Source: Ovis canadensis
Lineage: Eukaryota > Chordata > Mammalia > Artiodactyla > Bovidae
Length of the DNA stretch: 64,000 nucleotides
Direction of reading: 5' to 3'
Assembly (NCBI RefSeq): GCF_042477335.2
Contig: NC_091255.1
Location: forward strand, 46,850,501 to 46,914,500
Below the pieces are notes generated by a model. The model ran no database searches. It saw only the letters and a list, made by a program, of their open reading frames with translations, and was not told the DNA's origin. Numbering within the stretch: the first letter of the stretch is position 1; every line of letters starts with the position of its first letter. Positions 1-11,215 of the stretch are shown here, piece by piece. The position numbers were made by a program, and so were the translations under genes.

Positions 1-14
1 CCTTACTAGCGATC

Positions 15-272
15 GGAGAAGGCAATGGCACCCACTCCAGTACTCTTGCCTGGAAAATCCCATGGACGGAGGAGTCTGGTAGGCTGCAGTCCATGGCGTT
101 GCTACAAGTCGGATACGACTTCACTTTCACTTTTCACTTTCATGCATTGGAGAAGGAAATGGCAACCCACTCCAGCGTTCTTGCCTGGAGAATCCCGGGG
201 ACAGGGGAGCCTGGTGGGCTGCCATCTATGGGGTCGCACAGAGTCGGACACGACTGAAGTGACTTAGCAGCA
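15..272 (+). mobile_element. Bov-A2 SINE
   Basis: Two Bov-A units (CCACTCCAGTACTCTTGCC and CCACTCCAGCGTTCTTGCC) joined by the CACTTTCACTTTTCAC linker, ending in CTTAGCAGCA. It is inserted next to or into the minus-strand CHR SINE that follows. Confidence 0.9.
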
Positions 273-345
273 ACCAGCAATCAAACCCACGCACCCTGCA
301 TTGGCAATTTGGAGTCCTAATCACTGGACCACCAGAGAAATCCCC
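273..345 (-). mobile_element. CHR-type tRNA-derived SINE fragment
   Basis: The reverse complement reads TCTCTGGTGGTCCAGTGATT, with a degenerate tRNA-like box B, the 5' part of a CHR SINE. Confidence 0.7.
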
Positions 346-1610
346 AATAGTGTTTTTTTTTAAATAATGAAATTAATAAATGAGTGTCATCAACTTTGTT
401 TCCTTTCAAAGAAAGGAAGGAGAGTTTATATACAAAATACAAAATAGCTCCTTGTACAGGTTTCTTCAAATAGGACTCAGGTAAATAGCTCACACTTGTC
501 AGGTTCTGTAAAAGAATTCTGTTTTCTTCACATATGTAATTTATTTTGCAATCCCAACCTCTGTGAGGTAGGCAGGCGTGTCAGCCCTGCTTGACAGGCG
601 GGGAAACTGAAGCCGCTCTCGGGGTCCTGGGAGCAGAAGCAGAGAGGTCGGAAACCTGTGGGCTTCACTTTCAATAAAGTTCTCTCTTCTGTGAGAGCAC
701 TACCCTGGACCTGCCCTGTCTTCCTGTTTGCTCCCCAGTGAACCCAGAATGTTTAGTGGAGCCACCAAGATGGGGCATCGTGACCGACAAAATGGCCGGG
801 ATGGGGCTACTGGGTGTGTGGGTGGGGGAAGGAGATGGAGAACAGACACACCTCCCCAGATTCCAGAAGCTTTGGGGGCACGATTGAAGTGAATCAGAGA
901 AGGTAAGAGCCCTGGAAAGACCTAAAGAACAGAGCCATCAGCCCCTCCCCTCCCCTCTGTGAGGATTAGGATGTAGGGCATCTTGTATGTCACAAGGATG
1001 AAACACAAGTGTTTAGGAAGGCTGTAGAAGCATGCCAGGATGCTGGTCCAGGCACACAATGAATTTCTAGGACCCGAGACTAATACTACTTCATCCTGAA
1101 AAAATGAAAGGAAAAAAGTGTGGGTCTCTAGCTTTGAACACCTTTTATCCTCAGGCTGCATTTGGAGCATCCTTTAAGTTCTAGCTGAATAAGGTGAGAG
1201 AAGCCTAGGTGTAGCTGGTGAGAAAGAGACAGAGGGCCTAGGAAGGCAAGAAGGAAGTAGCAGGGGAGAGACAGGGGCCCGGGGCTGAGAGACAGCCCAA
1301 GACTTGGTAAGGCTCTTGTAGGCCCTGCCTCCTGTGTGCACAAGCACCCTCTCCAAGAAGGGGCCCTCCAGAGGAGGCTTAGCTTAAAGCTGAGACCCTG
1401 GGCAGCAGCAGGGAAGGGGAATTTGGGGTGTCCCAGCGCAGATCAGCTCAAGGGAGTCCCAGGCTCAGAGTCTACTGCGTACAAGTTGCTTAGAGCTCTG
1501 GGTGACCAGAGAGATAAGGAGTTTCCCTGATGACAATCTTTCTCTTCCTTCTCTTTCTGACTTTCTTTTTCCTTCCACTCCGTAAACCTACACAATCTCT
1601 TAGGCAGCTG
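346..1610. other. Intergenic, nothing recognised
   Basis: Unique sequence with no splice-supported frame and no repeat I can name. Short frames are chance. Confidence 0.6.
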
Positions 1611-1629
1611 GGATCAACATAAGCTAGGG

Positions 1630-2030
1630 ACTGATCCGTGTACAAGGGAAGTCGGGGAGCCTGGAAACAGCAGAACCTGGGAGAGGATTCTGTGTACAGG
1701 GCAAATGAGGGGAGCCTGAAAACAGCTGAATCTAGGGAAATGGGACTGCCTAGTGAGAGAGCAAGGGGGTTCTGGAAACTGCCGAACCCAGGGAGGCCAA
1801 TTTGTGTACCGGAGAAACATGGGGGAACCTGGAAACAGCAGGATCTGGAGAGATAGTTCGTGTACAGAGGGCAGAGAGAGAGAGAAGCCTGAAAACAGTT
1901 GAATCTGGGGAGGTAGATTTGTGTGCAGGGGGAGCAAGGGGAGACTGGAAACCGTACAATCTAGGGAGACAGCAGTGTAAAGTGGAAGCCAGGGCAGTCT
2001 GAGAACAGGGGCTCTGGAGGGGAGGGATCT
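1630..2030. repeat. Degenerate minisatellite, about 7 units of 52-61 bp
   Basis: The phrase GTGTACAGGG...GAGCCTGGAAACAGC...AATCTGGGGAGG recurs, with GTGTA-type anchors near 1638, 1692, 1752, 1804, 1860, 1921 and 1975. Units are 75-90 percent alike by eye. Minus-strand frames stay open across it, so the long frames here are repeat-derived. Confidence 0.85.
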
Positions 2031-2045
2031 GGGTGGGATTACAGC

Positions 2046-2093
2046 GGGGGGGGGGGGGGGGAGGGGGGGCGGGGTGAGGGTGGGTGGAACCTG
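2046..2093 (+). repeat. G-run, G-quadruplex-prone
   Basis: Sixteen consecutive G from 2046 to 2061, then G7, G4, G3 and G3 runs. It directly follows the minisatellite. Confidence 0.9.
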
Positions 2094-4129
2094 GGGGATC
2101 TGATGAGGCAGATGGGGACAGGGACACAGGCAAGCACAGGAGTGTCAAGAAGGTGGTCGTGTGGAGTGGGGGCCACGAGGAGACCCCTTTCCAAGTAGGT
2201 TTGAATTAGATGCCTTTGCAGCCCCTTCTAGACAGGGCAGGGCAAGGGAGCAGATCTCCAGTGGGCATTCAAGATTTCACATGGCAAGAAGAGACGGGTC
2301 TTTGTGGACAGTTGCTGCCCTGGTCCTAAATGAGCAAAGCCTGGAATTTCCTAGGGGAGCCAAGGCGGGTAGAGGGGGTGGGATGAGCCAGTTGAATAAG
2401 CTGCCTTGCCCCCCATCTTCCCCACCCTTCTCTGAGAGGGACAGGCCTCTTTCTCCCTGTCCACCAACCAGCCTGACCTCTTCCCCCCACCGGTTCGCTT
2501 CTGAGTGACAGACAGACAATGACAGAGCTGCAGACAATCGGCTGAGGGAGGGCCCACAAAAGCTCCCTGGCCACCCCCCGCCCCCCAGAGGGGCCCTGAG
2601 CTAGCAGGCCGGCGGGAACTGTCACTTCAGTGGAGCGCCTTCAGGTGACAGGCCTTCAGGAGACAGGGTGACGTTGGGCTTAGAAAGGCCTGAGATTTTT
2701 GGGATTCTGCCTGTGCCTCTTGGAAACCAGTTTCCCAGGCAGTGGCCTCTGCAAGGGGAAAGGGAGGGGCCACAGCGGCCTCACAGCAGAAAGGGAAGCC
2801 GCATCCACTGTGTGAGCTGTGGGTCTCCGGCCAGTTATGCTCTCTGTCCGGGTCTCTGTTTCCTCACCTGTAAAATGAAGGATTGGCTCGATCTTTGAAG
2901 GCCCCATGACTTAAACGTGGATTTCTGGTAGACAGGAGGGAGAGCACAGAGAGAGCCCAAAGTAGCATTTCTCCTCATTCATTGGCGCTGCTCAGGACTT
3001 CACAGCAAACACACCGGGCGAGGGGTGTTGTGGGGGGAGACTGGCATTTTGGATGCTGTAGCAGTGTTGGAGCGAGCTTTCCCAGGCCTAGATGAGGACT
3101 TTAACACTTATCACTCCAAGGGGCCCCTTCCCTTAAAGCAAAATTATTTTTTGCTCTAAGCCCATTGGGTTTCCTGGCTGGTGAGCCAGCCTGGAAGGTG
3201 GCACCCTCACTCTGTCCCACATGTTTAGCCCTGCTTCCATGTACGCCTCACCCCAGCCCCGATGTCCTCTTCTTCCTGTGGCTGCTGTTATTACCCTGTT
3301 TGTCCTTAAGCCAGGGATGTTTGGGATCTTGTCACAAGGCTCAAAGTCTCAGGGAGAGGACCCTCCTTGCCCAGCAGAGAGCTCTCCAACTACCCCAAGG
3401 CCCTGAGGGCTCACAACTGCCCCTTACCCACTGCCAAGCCCGAAGAAGCTTCATGTGTACCACTCGCGCAAGGCTGCCTGCTGGGCATGTAGCTGAGGCA
3501 CCCATAGACCTACCCACCACCAGTCTGGATGAGTGCAGAGTGTACCAAGTATTGATGGGGAGGGGTGGAAGTAACATGGGACTAACTCAAGCCAGGCCTG
3601 CATCATTTGAGTAGCAAACACATGCCTCTCTACTCCTCCTCTTAGCCTGAGAAACCAGTGGGTTTAACACAGGGGCACAGCTTAGACTGATGCTCTGATT
3701 GTTCCAGAAACCCTCCTCACCTCTAATCTGTTCAGCAGAAATTGTTCCTAGCACTTCCAGAATCAGAACAGAAGAGTCTTGTCCAGGTGGAGGTGGACTA
3801 GGGTTGCTTGCCTCATCTCTCCCCCTCCCTCTCTCTGCCCAGGTGACCTGCCTCCGCATACCCAAGCAGGGAGGGGAGGAGGAGTCTCCGGGGGACAGTA
3901 CTGAGAGCTGGACCCCTGGAATCCAGGGCCACCAAAGATGGCCTCAGGTGCACAGAACCTCTTCCCAAGGGGATCCGATCGTCCCTAAACACAGGAGAGC
4001 TCCTCCTCTCTCTCATTTCTCTTTCCTGACACTATCAAGGAGGTACCCCAGTTTTTAACGAGCCCCAAGTATGTGGGAGCTGGAGGAGTAGTGGGCTGGC
4101 CAGAGGAGGGTGGGCTCCGCCAGGAGGCA
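2094..4129. other. Intergenic, one MIR trace
   Basis: Unique GC-rich sequence. A MIR-like piece lies at about 2810-2890 (GTTTCCTCACCTGTAAAATG). No gene signal. Confidence 0.55.
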
Positions 4130-4520
4130 GGGAGGAGGGGGAGGGGATCTGATTAGAATCCGGGCCGTATGGCGAACGCTGCGGAGATGGAGGTAATCAC
4201 TGAGCGGGCGAGACAGCATGCTCAGCGACAGCAGGCGGCCGGGCCGTCGCCATGGCAACCGCGGCCTCCGGGGCGCGCGGCTCGGCGCTGCTCCGCGTCC
4301 GCTGCGGAACATCTGCTTTGCACTGGGCTGCTGGGAGCCGGGGGGCGCGGGCGCGGCTGCTCCCTCCACCCCGCAAAAAAGAAACAAATTAGGCCAACTG
4401 TCCAATGAGGGGCCGCAAATGTATTTATTAATGCGAGGGAAAGGTTGTTCCGGAGCGCAGTTTGATTAATGTTTGAGTCTTCAGCTTGTCAGTCTGGTTT
4501 TGTCTCCCGCAAAAGGGGAA
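4130..4520. promoter_or_regulatory. CpG-rich island with RFX X-box, possible promoter of an unidentified transcript
   Basis: This is the most CpG-dense block outside the CDK5RAP3 promoter. It contains GTCGCCATGGCAAC (4246-4259), which fits the RFX X-box consensus, a CCAAT motif at about 4403, and then a homeodomain-rich tail with TATTTATTAATG and TTGATTAATG. A frame at 4169 starts MANAAEMEV and meets a GTAATC donor-like site, but no protein was recognised. It lies more than 24 kb from any identified gene. It could be a lncRNA promoter or an enhancer. Confidence 0.4.
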
Positions 4521-5732
4521 AGGGAGGGGAGGGGTGGGGGGCTGGAAGGGGAGTGGGGAGGAGAGAGACAACAAAGCGGGAGGGGATGTTAATAGCCAAA
4601 TAGGCTCTTTTTCATGTTTCCCTCAGCCTGCCACCCTTGATGGATGGCTCAGACAGAGACCGGAGCGCATCAGGGAGACGCGAGCCCCTCTGGAGAGCTG
4701 GGGGAATGGAGGAGAGAGGGGGGCTGCTGGAGCCTGGTTGGGGTCTGCCGGGAGGGGTCTCCCGGAGGGTTGTAAGGAAAGGAATGGCCCCAGGAAACAG
4801 GCAACTTCTGGAGAAACCCGAGGACATTTTCATCAACTGTTTACAAGTCTGCCCTGTTTGCAACCTCGGGCCGAGACAACACCGGAGGGGGAGGGTAAGG
4901 GTGAGGGTGATGTCCCCTCCGGATTGCATGGAAGGCAGAGAAGCTTTCGCCCGTCAGTTAGGGAGGGGAGAAGGGAATACGGTTCCATAGCCTTCTCTTC
5001 TTTCCTCTGCTGTGCTCTCTGTGCTCCCACCTCCTCCACCGTATTTGCCATCTTCCTGTTTGCACCATCTTCCCTCCCTCTCTCTTTGTTTCTCCTCCTA
5101 TTGTTTCTTTCCTCCATCTTCCCCTCCTCTCTTGGTGACATCAGCTGGCTGTGATAGGGCCTGCCTTACTGAGATGTCTTCTGTGAACACAGTCTGAACA
5201 CACGCAATGCATCCTATTTTGTCTCCTCTTTTCTGGATAAGGAACAGAATGCCCCATCGGAACCCCAAAGTTGACCTAAATTATGAGAAAACACAACCCT
5301 ACTCCTACGTCCTCCCCACCAAATCCTCCTCAGCCCCAACCCTCTAGGAATGCTGGGTGGAAGCTGAAGACTGTAGATTTCTAGCCAGGCCTGGGATTCA
5401 GAAACACTGGAGCCAGTCTGTAAATATAGACTGTTCTGAGGTTTGAGACTTCCTCCCTACTATCCTGTGCCAAAAAACAAAAAGAAGAAAGTAGCCCTTG
5501 AAAGACCAGGCAAAATTCAACTATGAGTTTGCAGCTTATTTTATCTTCTTTTCATGAAAGGATTGAATGTGTACACCCAAAGAGTTTTGCAAGAGTGAAG
5601 TTATTAAACATTAAAAAGCTGTTTGAGCATATCAGAGCCCCACTTTCCTTGGAAAAAAATGTTTATTTATTATCAGCAGCATCAAAATTATTACTTAAAG
5701 CCTTGGGGTGGGAGGGTTACCTTTTTTGTGGA
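4521..5732. other. Intergenic flank of the CpG island
   Basis: The 222-codon frame at 4486-5154 shows no recognisable protein and is low-complexity. Otherwise empty to my reading. Confidence 0.55.
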
Positions 5733-5960
5733 TGTAGCATGGTGGTTGAGAGCCAGGCCCTAGAATCAAACCATCTGGGTTGAATCCTGGTTATTCTACT
5801 CACTAGCTGGATGACCATGGGCAAATTAGTAAGCTTCTCTAAGCCCCAGTTTCTCATCATTAAAATGGGGATTATAATTGTTCCTAGATCACTGGGTTGT
5901 AGAAGGGATAAATTAGATAATCCACATAAAGTGTACAGCATTGTGTCTGATGATTATTGT
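5733..5960 (+). repeat. MIR SINE fossil
   Basis: Core MIR phrases, for example GGTTGAGAGCCAGGCCCTAG, CCTGGTTATTCTACTCACTAG and CCCCAGTTTCTCATCATTAA, in consensus order. Confidence 0.8.
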
Positions 5961-6078
5961 GTGCTCAATGCATGTTGACTGTTACATTATTTGGTTATAG
6001 ACCCTTTCAAACAAGCTCCATGATCACCAATACTGAACATGCAGTGTCCCAACTATATAAATGGCATTACTTTAAATA

Positions 6079-6302
6079 TAGGGCTTCCCAGGTGGCCCTA
6101 GTGGTAAAAAACCTGCCTGCCAAACAAGAGACCCAGGTTCAATCCCTGGGTCAGGAAGATCGCATGGAGAAGGGCATGGCAACCCACTCCACTATTTTTG
6201 CCTAGAGAATTCCGTGGACAGAGGAGCGTGGCAGGCTACAGTTCATGGGGTTGCAAAGAGACACAACTGAAGTAACTTAGCACACAAACACACACACACA
6301 CA
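6079..6302 (+). mobile_element. Bov-tA SINE
   Basis: tRNA-derived head GGCTTCCCAGGTGGCCCTAG, Bov-A body CAACCCACTCCACTATTTTTG, ending in ACTTAGCACA and a short CA tail. Confidence 0.9.
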
Positions 6303-6848
6303 TTAAAAATAAGATAGGTAAACATGATGTCTACTCCTCAAGGGCTTACAGTCTTTTTTAGGAGAAAGAGTATATACGTTAAATTTACAAATCATCTAAG
6401 GAGTCATGTGCCAAGTGCCAAAAAAGTAGTATAAATACCAAATGCTTTCGATACTGAGCTCTGAGAGAAGAGAGAAAAGTTGCAGGATTTGGAGCTTGGG
6501 GTCCCCTGAGCCATGGATCCCAGGTCTCTAAAAAAGTGACCGATGGAGTGATGGAATGGAGTGATGTGGAGAGGGAATGAATGACAAGAGCAACGGCCAA
6601 GAAGAAGGCTGTTTGTGGATGAGTGAGTTTGGCAGTGGAAACTTGAGGAAAGTATTAAGCACGGACTTGTGGGGCAATGTATATACTGTGTGTGTCAGTG
6701 TGTGTATGTATGTGTCTATACATATATTTACAGGGAAAATTAATCTAGTGATAGTACATAGAATGAATCAATAGGAAAGAGACTGGAAAGCAGGGAACCA
6801 GTAAAGTGGGACCTGGACCAGAACGGAGAGGAAAAAATAAATGTGAGA

Positions 6849-7031
6849 GGGACTTTCCTCATGGTCCAGTGGTTTAGAATCCACCTTCCAATGCAGGGAC
6901 ACTGATTCCATGCCTGGTCAGGGAACTAAGATTCTCACATGCCACAGGGGAGTTAAGCCCACACGCTGCAACTAGAGAAGTCCACACACCACAGTGAAGA
7001 TCCAGCACAGCCAGAAAAAAAAAAAAAAAAG
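6849..7031 (+). mobile_element. CHR-type tRNA-derived SINE
   Basis: Starts GGACTTTCCTCATGGTCCAG and ends CCAGCACAGCCAG plus A15. Sequence on either side (about 6310-6840 and 7035-7160) resembles a weak minus-strand L2. Confidence 0.85.
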
Positions 7032-7159
7032 AGAGAGAAAAGAGTAAACATGAGAAATGTGAAGTAGTTTGATGATGGATCTGAAATTAGGAGGACAGAC
7101 AAGGAGAAGAAGAGCAATGAGAGGCTAAGCTCTAAGGCTGTGAACCTGGGTGCAAGGGA

Positions 7160-8429
7160 GGAAATCCACAGAAGCATCGCTTGGTCATCATTAACCTGAA
7201 TTCTGGGTGGAGTCCAAGATGCCTTAGTTTAGCAAATCCTGTACAGAATGCTGCCACAGGCTTGTTAATATGCTTTCATATTTATTGGGTGTCCATGATG
7301 GAGCAAGTGGGTGGGAAGTCAATGTTATCCATTCTCCATCAGTGTGACCACGTTTTGAGTTGTTGGGAATTGATTACCCTGTACATCTTTGTTGGTCCAC
7401 CTCCCTCCCTCATGCCTGACCTTAGCGGTTAAGGGTTCATCCTATGGCAAGTATAAATAGCTCTTTTGGGGAGCAAAACCTGGGGCTCAGCTCCAGCAGT
7501 CCAGGACTTTTAACAAATGGGCCAGGGAGAATGTGTCTATCGTATAGGCCTTATTCTCTGGGAGGTGAAACTCTAAGATGGTGGTGCAGTTTGTCTATCA
7601 AGTCATGAGGCAAATTTATAAGCAAATATCCTAGGAGTCATTCCTCTCTGAGGAAGTTCCCTCCCAAGCCATCTCACCGGGTGCCTACGCTTGTTACAAA
7701 TGCTTCCATTGCATGAAACATTTGTGGTGGCTTCATGGGAATTACTTTCAGAGTCTGCAAAACATTTGTTTTGCTCTCCTCAGAGGTACCAGATCTTCAT
7801 CCTTGGAAGGTGGGATGTTTTGACTGTTTTTCATAGGTTGGCATTTAAAAAAAGAAAAAAGCTTCAAAACTGCTTTTAGCAAAATGTTGAAATGAAACCA
7901 CAGCCTCCTATAAAGAGCTTGGCTACTCAATGATCCCAGACTGACTCCTGGACCGGGTGTGAAGGGAGGTGGGGCTGGAAATCGCTGTAAAACACATTGC
8001 TGAGGAAGTTGATGTAATTTGAATATGGATTACATAATAGTCTTGCAGCAATGTTAAATTTCTGAATTTTGGCAACTATAGTAAAGTTGTTTGTATAAGA
8101 GTATGCCTTTGTTCTTGGGAAATACATACTCAAGTAGAGAAAAAGGAACATGAGGTCTCCAATTTCTCTCCAAAACTCAGAGAAATTATGCATATATAAA
8201 CATGTGGATAGAGAGAAATAAAACAAATGGAGGTGAATGTAAACAGTGGGTGAATCTGGTAAAGGGCAAATGGGAGCTCTTTGTACTATTTTTGACAGTC
8301 TTCTGTACTGGAATTTGATCAAAATTAACAGTTACCAGAAAACCAACTAATCCTCCATTTGAAGGAGAGACTCATTTAGATACTGATTCTTTCAAAATAG
8401 TCCTCTCAGGAGGCACAGTACTTCATGGA
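7160..8429. other. Intergenic, nothing recognised
   Basis: AT-rich unique sequence without a gene or nameable repeat. Confidence 0.5.
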
Positions 8430-9335
8430 GGGTGAATGAAGACATGGAAGACAAGCTCATCAGATCTGAGGCTGATACAGAGCTAGTTAATATTTTAGGT
8501 GACAGGTTCAAGATCAGTAGGACGGGAACATTGGTCCAAAATCGAGCATAGCGAAACACAGTATTGCTCTATCAGTGTTAGTTAAATTGAATTGAGTGAG
8601 ATGAAATTTTAAAGGGTTAAATGATAAGTTTTCTGTTCCTCACTAAAAACATTAACTCAGTAGAAGTGAGGATGACATGTCTAAGGGTGGCATATCCCCT
8701 AACAAACCAATTTATTCAACTGCCACCTCGATATGCTGATAGGATAGAAAGATTACTGTGACCTGTAGTGGCCATAAAACATTATAGATTCTGAGCTGCA
8801 TTAATAAAAATACAGTATCCAGAACAAGGGAGGTAATAGTCTTTCTCTGTCCTGTGCCCATTGGACTTTAGAGAATCCAGTTTCAGTCTGGGGCAGTATT
8901 TATAAAGAAAGGCATTGCTAATGAAAAGAGGTACATAGAAAAAGAATAGTGAGATTTTGAAATAAGAGCAGTTGAGGAAGAGCTGAAGGAACTAGGGATG
9001 TTTAAATTCTCAAGGGTTCCTATTGGTTGCCTTCTAGACATTGGATTGGCATCTGAACTGAGGAAGAAAAATTTACACATTCTCCATTGCTTCTCAAGGT
9101 AAGAATAGGACAGAAGGATGGAAATTACAGGGTGACAATACAAGAAAGGATTTTCTAAATGTTAAAATAGTCTGAAAATGGAAAAGGGTTACCTTGTGAG
9201 GTAGTGACTTCCCTGTCATTGGAAGTATTCAAAGAAATATACTATGATGGCCACTATAATAAGAATTCTTGCAGCAGGAAGGACTCTGGGTTAGATAGAC
9301 CTCTCTAGTCCCTTGATATCTTTAATTCTAGGTAA
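8430..9335 (+). repeat. L3/CR1-type LINE fossil
   Basis: Diverged 3' end of an ancient CR1-like LINE, recognisable from GAACTAGGGATGTTTAAATT, TTACCTTGTGAGGTAGTGA and CATTGGAAGTATTCAAAGA in the right order. Confidence 0.65.
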
Positions 9336-10384
9336 TCAAGTTTAGAAAAAAACAACCCAGCAACCTCATTATTCTGTGGTCTTTATTACAGTATGTTTAT
9401 AGAAACTGCCCACAAACCCACTGCTTATATAAGGCTGAGGAAGCTTGGACAAGAAGCCTCCACATTCTGAGTTCTGCTTTTCTGCCCCTGCCTCTCTTCC
9501 AACCCTTCATCTGCATGTTGGTTGCCTCTGCCCAGACTTTTCATAACTGCCTACAGAATGGCATTTCCTCTGAGAGATTTGTAATGATGACAATTTTAGG
9601 TGAAGTACCAGTCCCCTTACTTAGGCTGACTCTAATCCAGTTTCCAGTTGCTTTCAGAGACAGGTCCTGTGTGTGAGGAACGTAGTGGGAGTCCCAGCAC
9701 TCCTGCTTCAAGGGGCAGAAAGCAGGGTAGAAGTGAGTTTTCAACCCTAAGTGGACCTAACCCTGCTGGATGGACTGCAAACCTTAAAATCAAAGAAAGG
9801 TAGAAAACAGAGATAAGAAATAGGTTCCCCTTCACTGCTGTAGTCTCCCCCCAATTCTTTCCTGTTTTAATCACAGGAAGAATGATTAGTCGGCCAAGGA
9901 AGGACAGGGGAAGAAAGCAGATGAGTTTTATCTGGCTGGGGTCTGCCTGACCGCAGCCATGTGACTACCTGGCCAACCTGGGGTCTCCATCATGTCCCTG
10001 CCTGTCCACAAGACGGATCAGGCTGCCCTTCTCCCACCCTCCCCCCGCCTCATTCCAGGAGAGGGTTGCGAGGATAATTAGAGCCTACTGGTTTCTCTCC
10101 TTCTCCCCAACTGCTCCGGGGTCTTAGAAATTTTCTTTCTTAGGGGACTGAGAAACTTCTTCAACACTGTAGCAATTTAGAATCTGGAAGATTCTTTCTA
10201 GCAGAAATAGTGAAGTTAGTTTCTCAGAAATCATCCCTAATTTTCACCCAGTGTTAACTGGTAATCTCTGGTTCTGCCCTTCATTTGAGAAGCGCAGAAC
10301 CTTCCCCCTGCACCCCCATACCCGGGCCTTCTCTGCTATCCACCAAGCTGCTCCCCTCACAGGCGCCAGCTCCCTTATTCAGCA
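9336..10384. other. Intergenic, nothing recognised
   Basis: Unique sequence. The TATA-like ATATAAGG near 9427 has no gene after it. Confidence 0.5.
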
Positions 10385-10580
10385 TCAGCGTAAACAGACC
10401 TGGATTTGAATCCTCATTCAATACATTGCGAACTCTGTGACCTTGGGCAAGTTGTAAAAATTTCTCAGAGCATCGATTATTACACTTATAAATGGAAATA
10501 AACCTACTTCACAGAATTTTAGTAACAATTCAACCAAATAATATACATAAAGTTCTGAGCCAGTCACTGGCCAGATCCTC
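10385..10580 (+). repeat. MIR SINE fossil
   Basis: ACCTGGATTTGAATCCTCAT, then CTGTGACCTTGGGCAAGTT and CACAGAATTTTAGTAACAATT, in MIR order. Confidence 0.75.
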
Positions 10581-10689
10581 TGGCTGACATTTGTCTGTGT
10601 TAAGTGGACCAAACAAAAGGAGATGGTAAAGGTTAGGGAAACAAACCAGGAAGGAAACTCAAAGAAGAGATGTTGAAAGGGATGGATCT

Positions 10690-11060
10690 GCTTAAACATG
10701 GGAGGGATGGCAAAGAAGGAGAAAGAAACAGGAGAAGGAAAGGAAAAGGAGGGCTTTCTAGAGACTGGCCTGCAGAGACTGACGGCAAGTTGGAATGAAC
10801 AGAGCCAGACAGAGCCGGGGAAAGGAACGGACAGACAGCAGATAGGGGTGGACAGACAGATGGGAAAGGAAGATATCATGACAAAGATCAGGGGGAAAAC
10901 CCAGCTGGCTTGAGGCAGACAAGAGGTGCTGGAGAAGAGCGACAGAAGGAAAAGAGAAAACAGGGGGGTGATCAGAGTGAGATGGGGAAGTCGGGGCAGG
11001 ACAGACAGACTGAGAGCGGGTGGGGAAAGCATCAGACAGACAGACAGATGGCAGGGATGA
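10690..11060 (+). repeat. Purine-rich, CAGA-repeat-containing tract
   Basis: Nearly 370 bases of strong purine bias on this strand with clusters of GACAGACAG (10825-10860, 11000-11055). The long minus-strand frame here is low-complexity and not a gene. Confidence 0.7.
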
Positions 11061-11079
11061 GAGGGTGCCCCGGGTTGCC

Positions 11080-11215
11080 TGCATTCTGCTGTGTTTACCA
11101 GCTAATTGAGTTAAATTGTTGTCAGAGATGTAATTAAAGGGTAGAGAGAGCTCTCTGGCAGGCCTGAAACAGATGGAGGGGGCTTTAATTGGTAATTAAA
11201 TTCTTCCCTGGCAGC
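11080..11215. promoter_or_regulatory. Candidate homeodomain-rich regulatory element
   Basis: A repeat-free AT-rich block. It has TGTTTAC (11092-11098), TAATTG (11103-11108), TAATTA (11131-11136), a palindrome AGAGAGCTCTCT (11145-11156), TAATTG (11186-11191) and TAATTA (11193-11198). No coding frame. It looks like a conserved non-coding enhancer, but conservation could not be tested. Confidence 0.3.

Noticed and set aside
25-267. Short frames with peptides like LPGKSHGRRSLVGC or SPGEGNGNPLQYS, many places
   Set aside because: Translations of Bov-tA/Bov-A2 SINEs, seen again and again across the window.
1630-2030. CRISPR-like regularly spaced repeat
   Set aside because: Units are contiguous, diverged and of variable length, without constant repeats and unique spacers, in a mammalian genome.
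4486-5154. 222-codon plus-strand frame
   Set aside because: Gly/Arg-rich then Phe/Leu/Ser-rich low complexity, overlapping frames on the other strand, no family resemblance and no splice context.
6079-6150. tRNA-like box A/B sequences in SINE heads
   Set aside because: They are retroposed tRNA-derived SINE heads that do not fold as complete tRNAs, so no tRNA gene is called.
10418-11032. 204-codon minus-strand frame
   Set aside because: Lies opposite a purine-rich CAGA tract, so it is a Ser/Pro/Phe/Leu-rich artefact of a pyrimidine strand, and part is a MIR.
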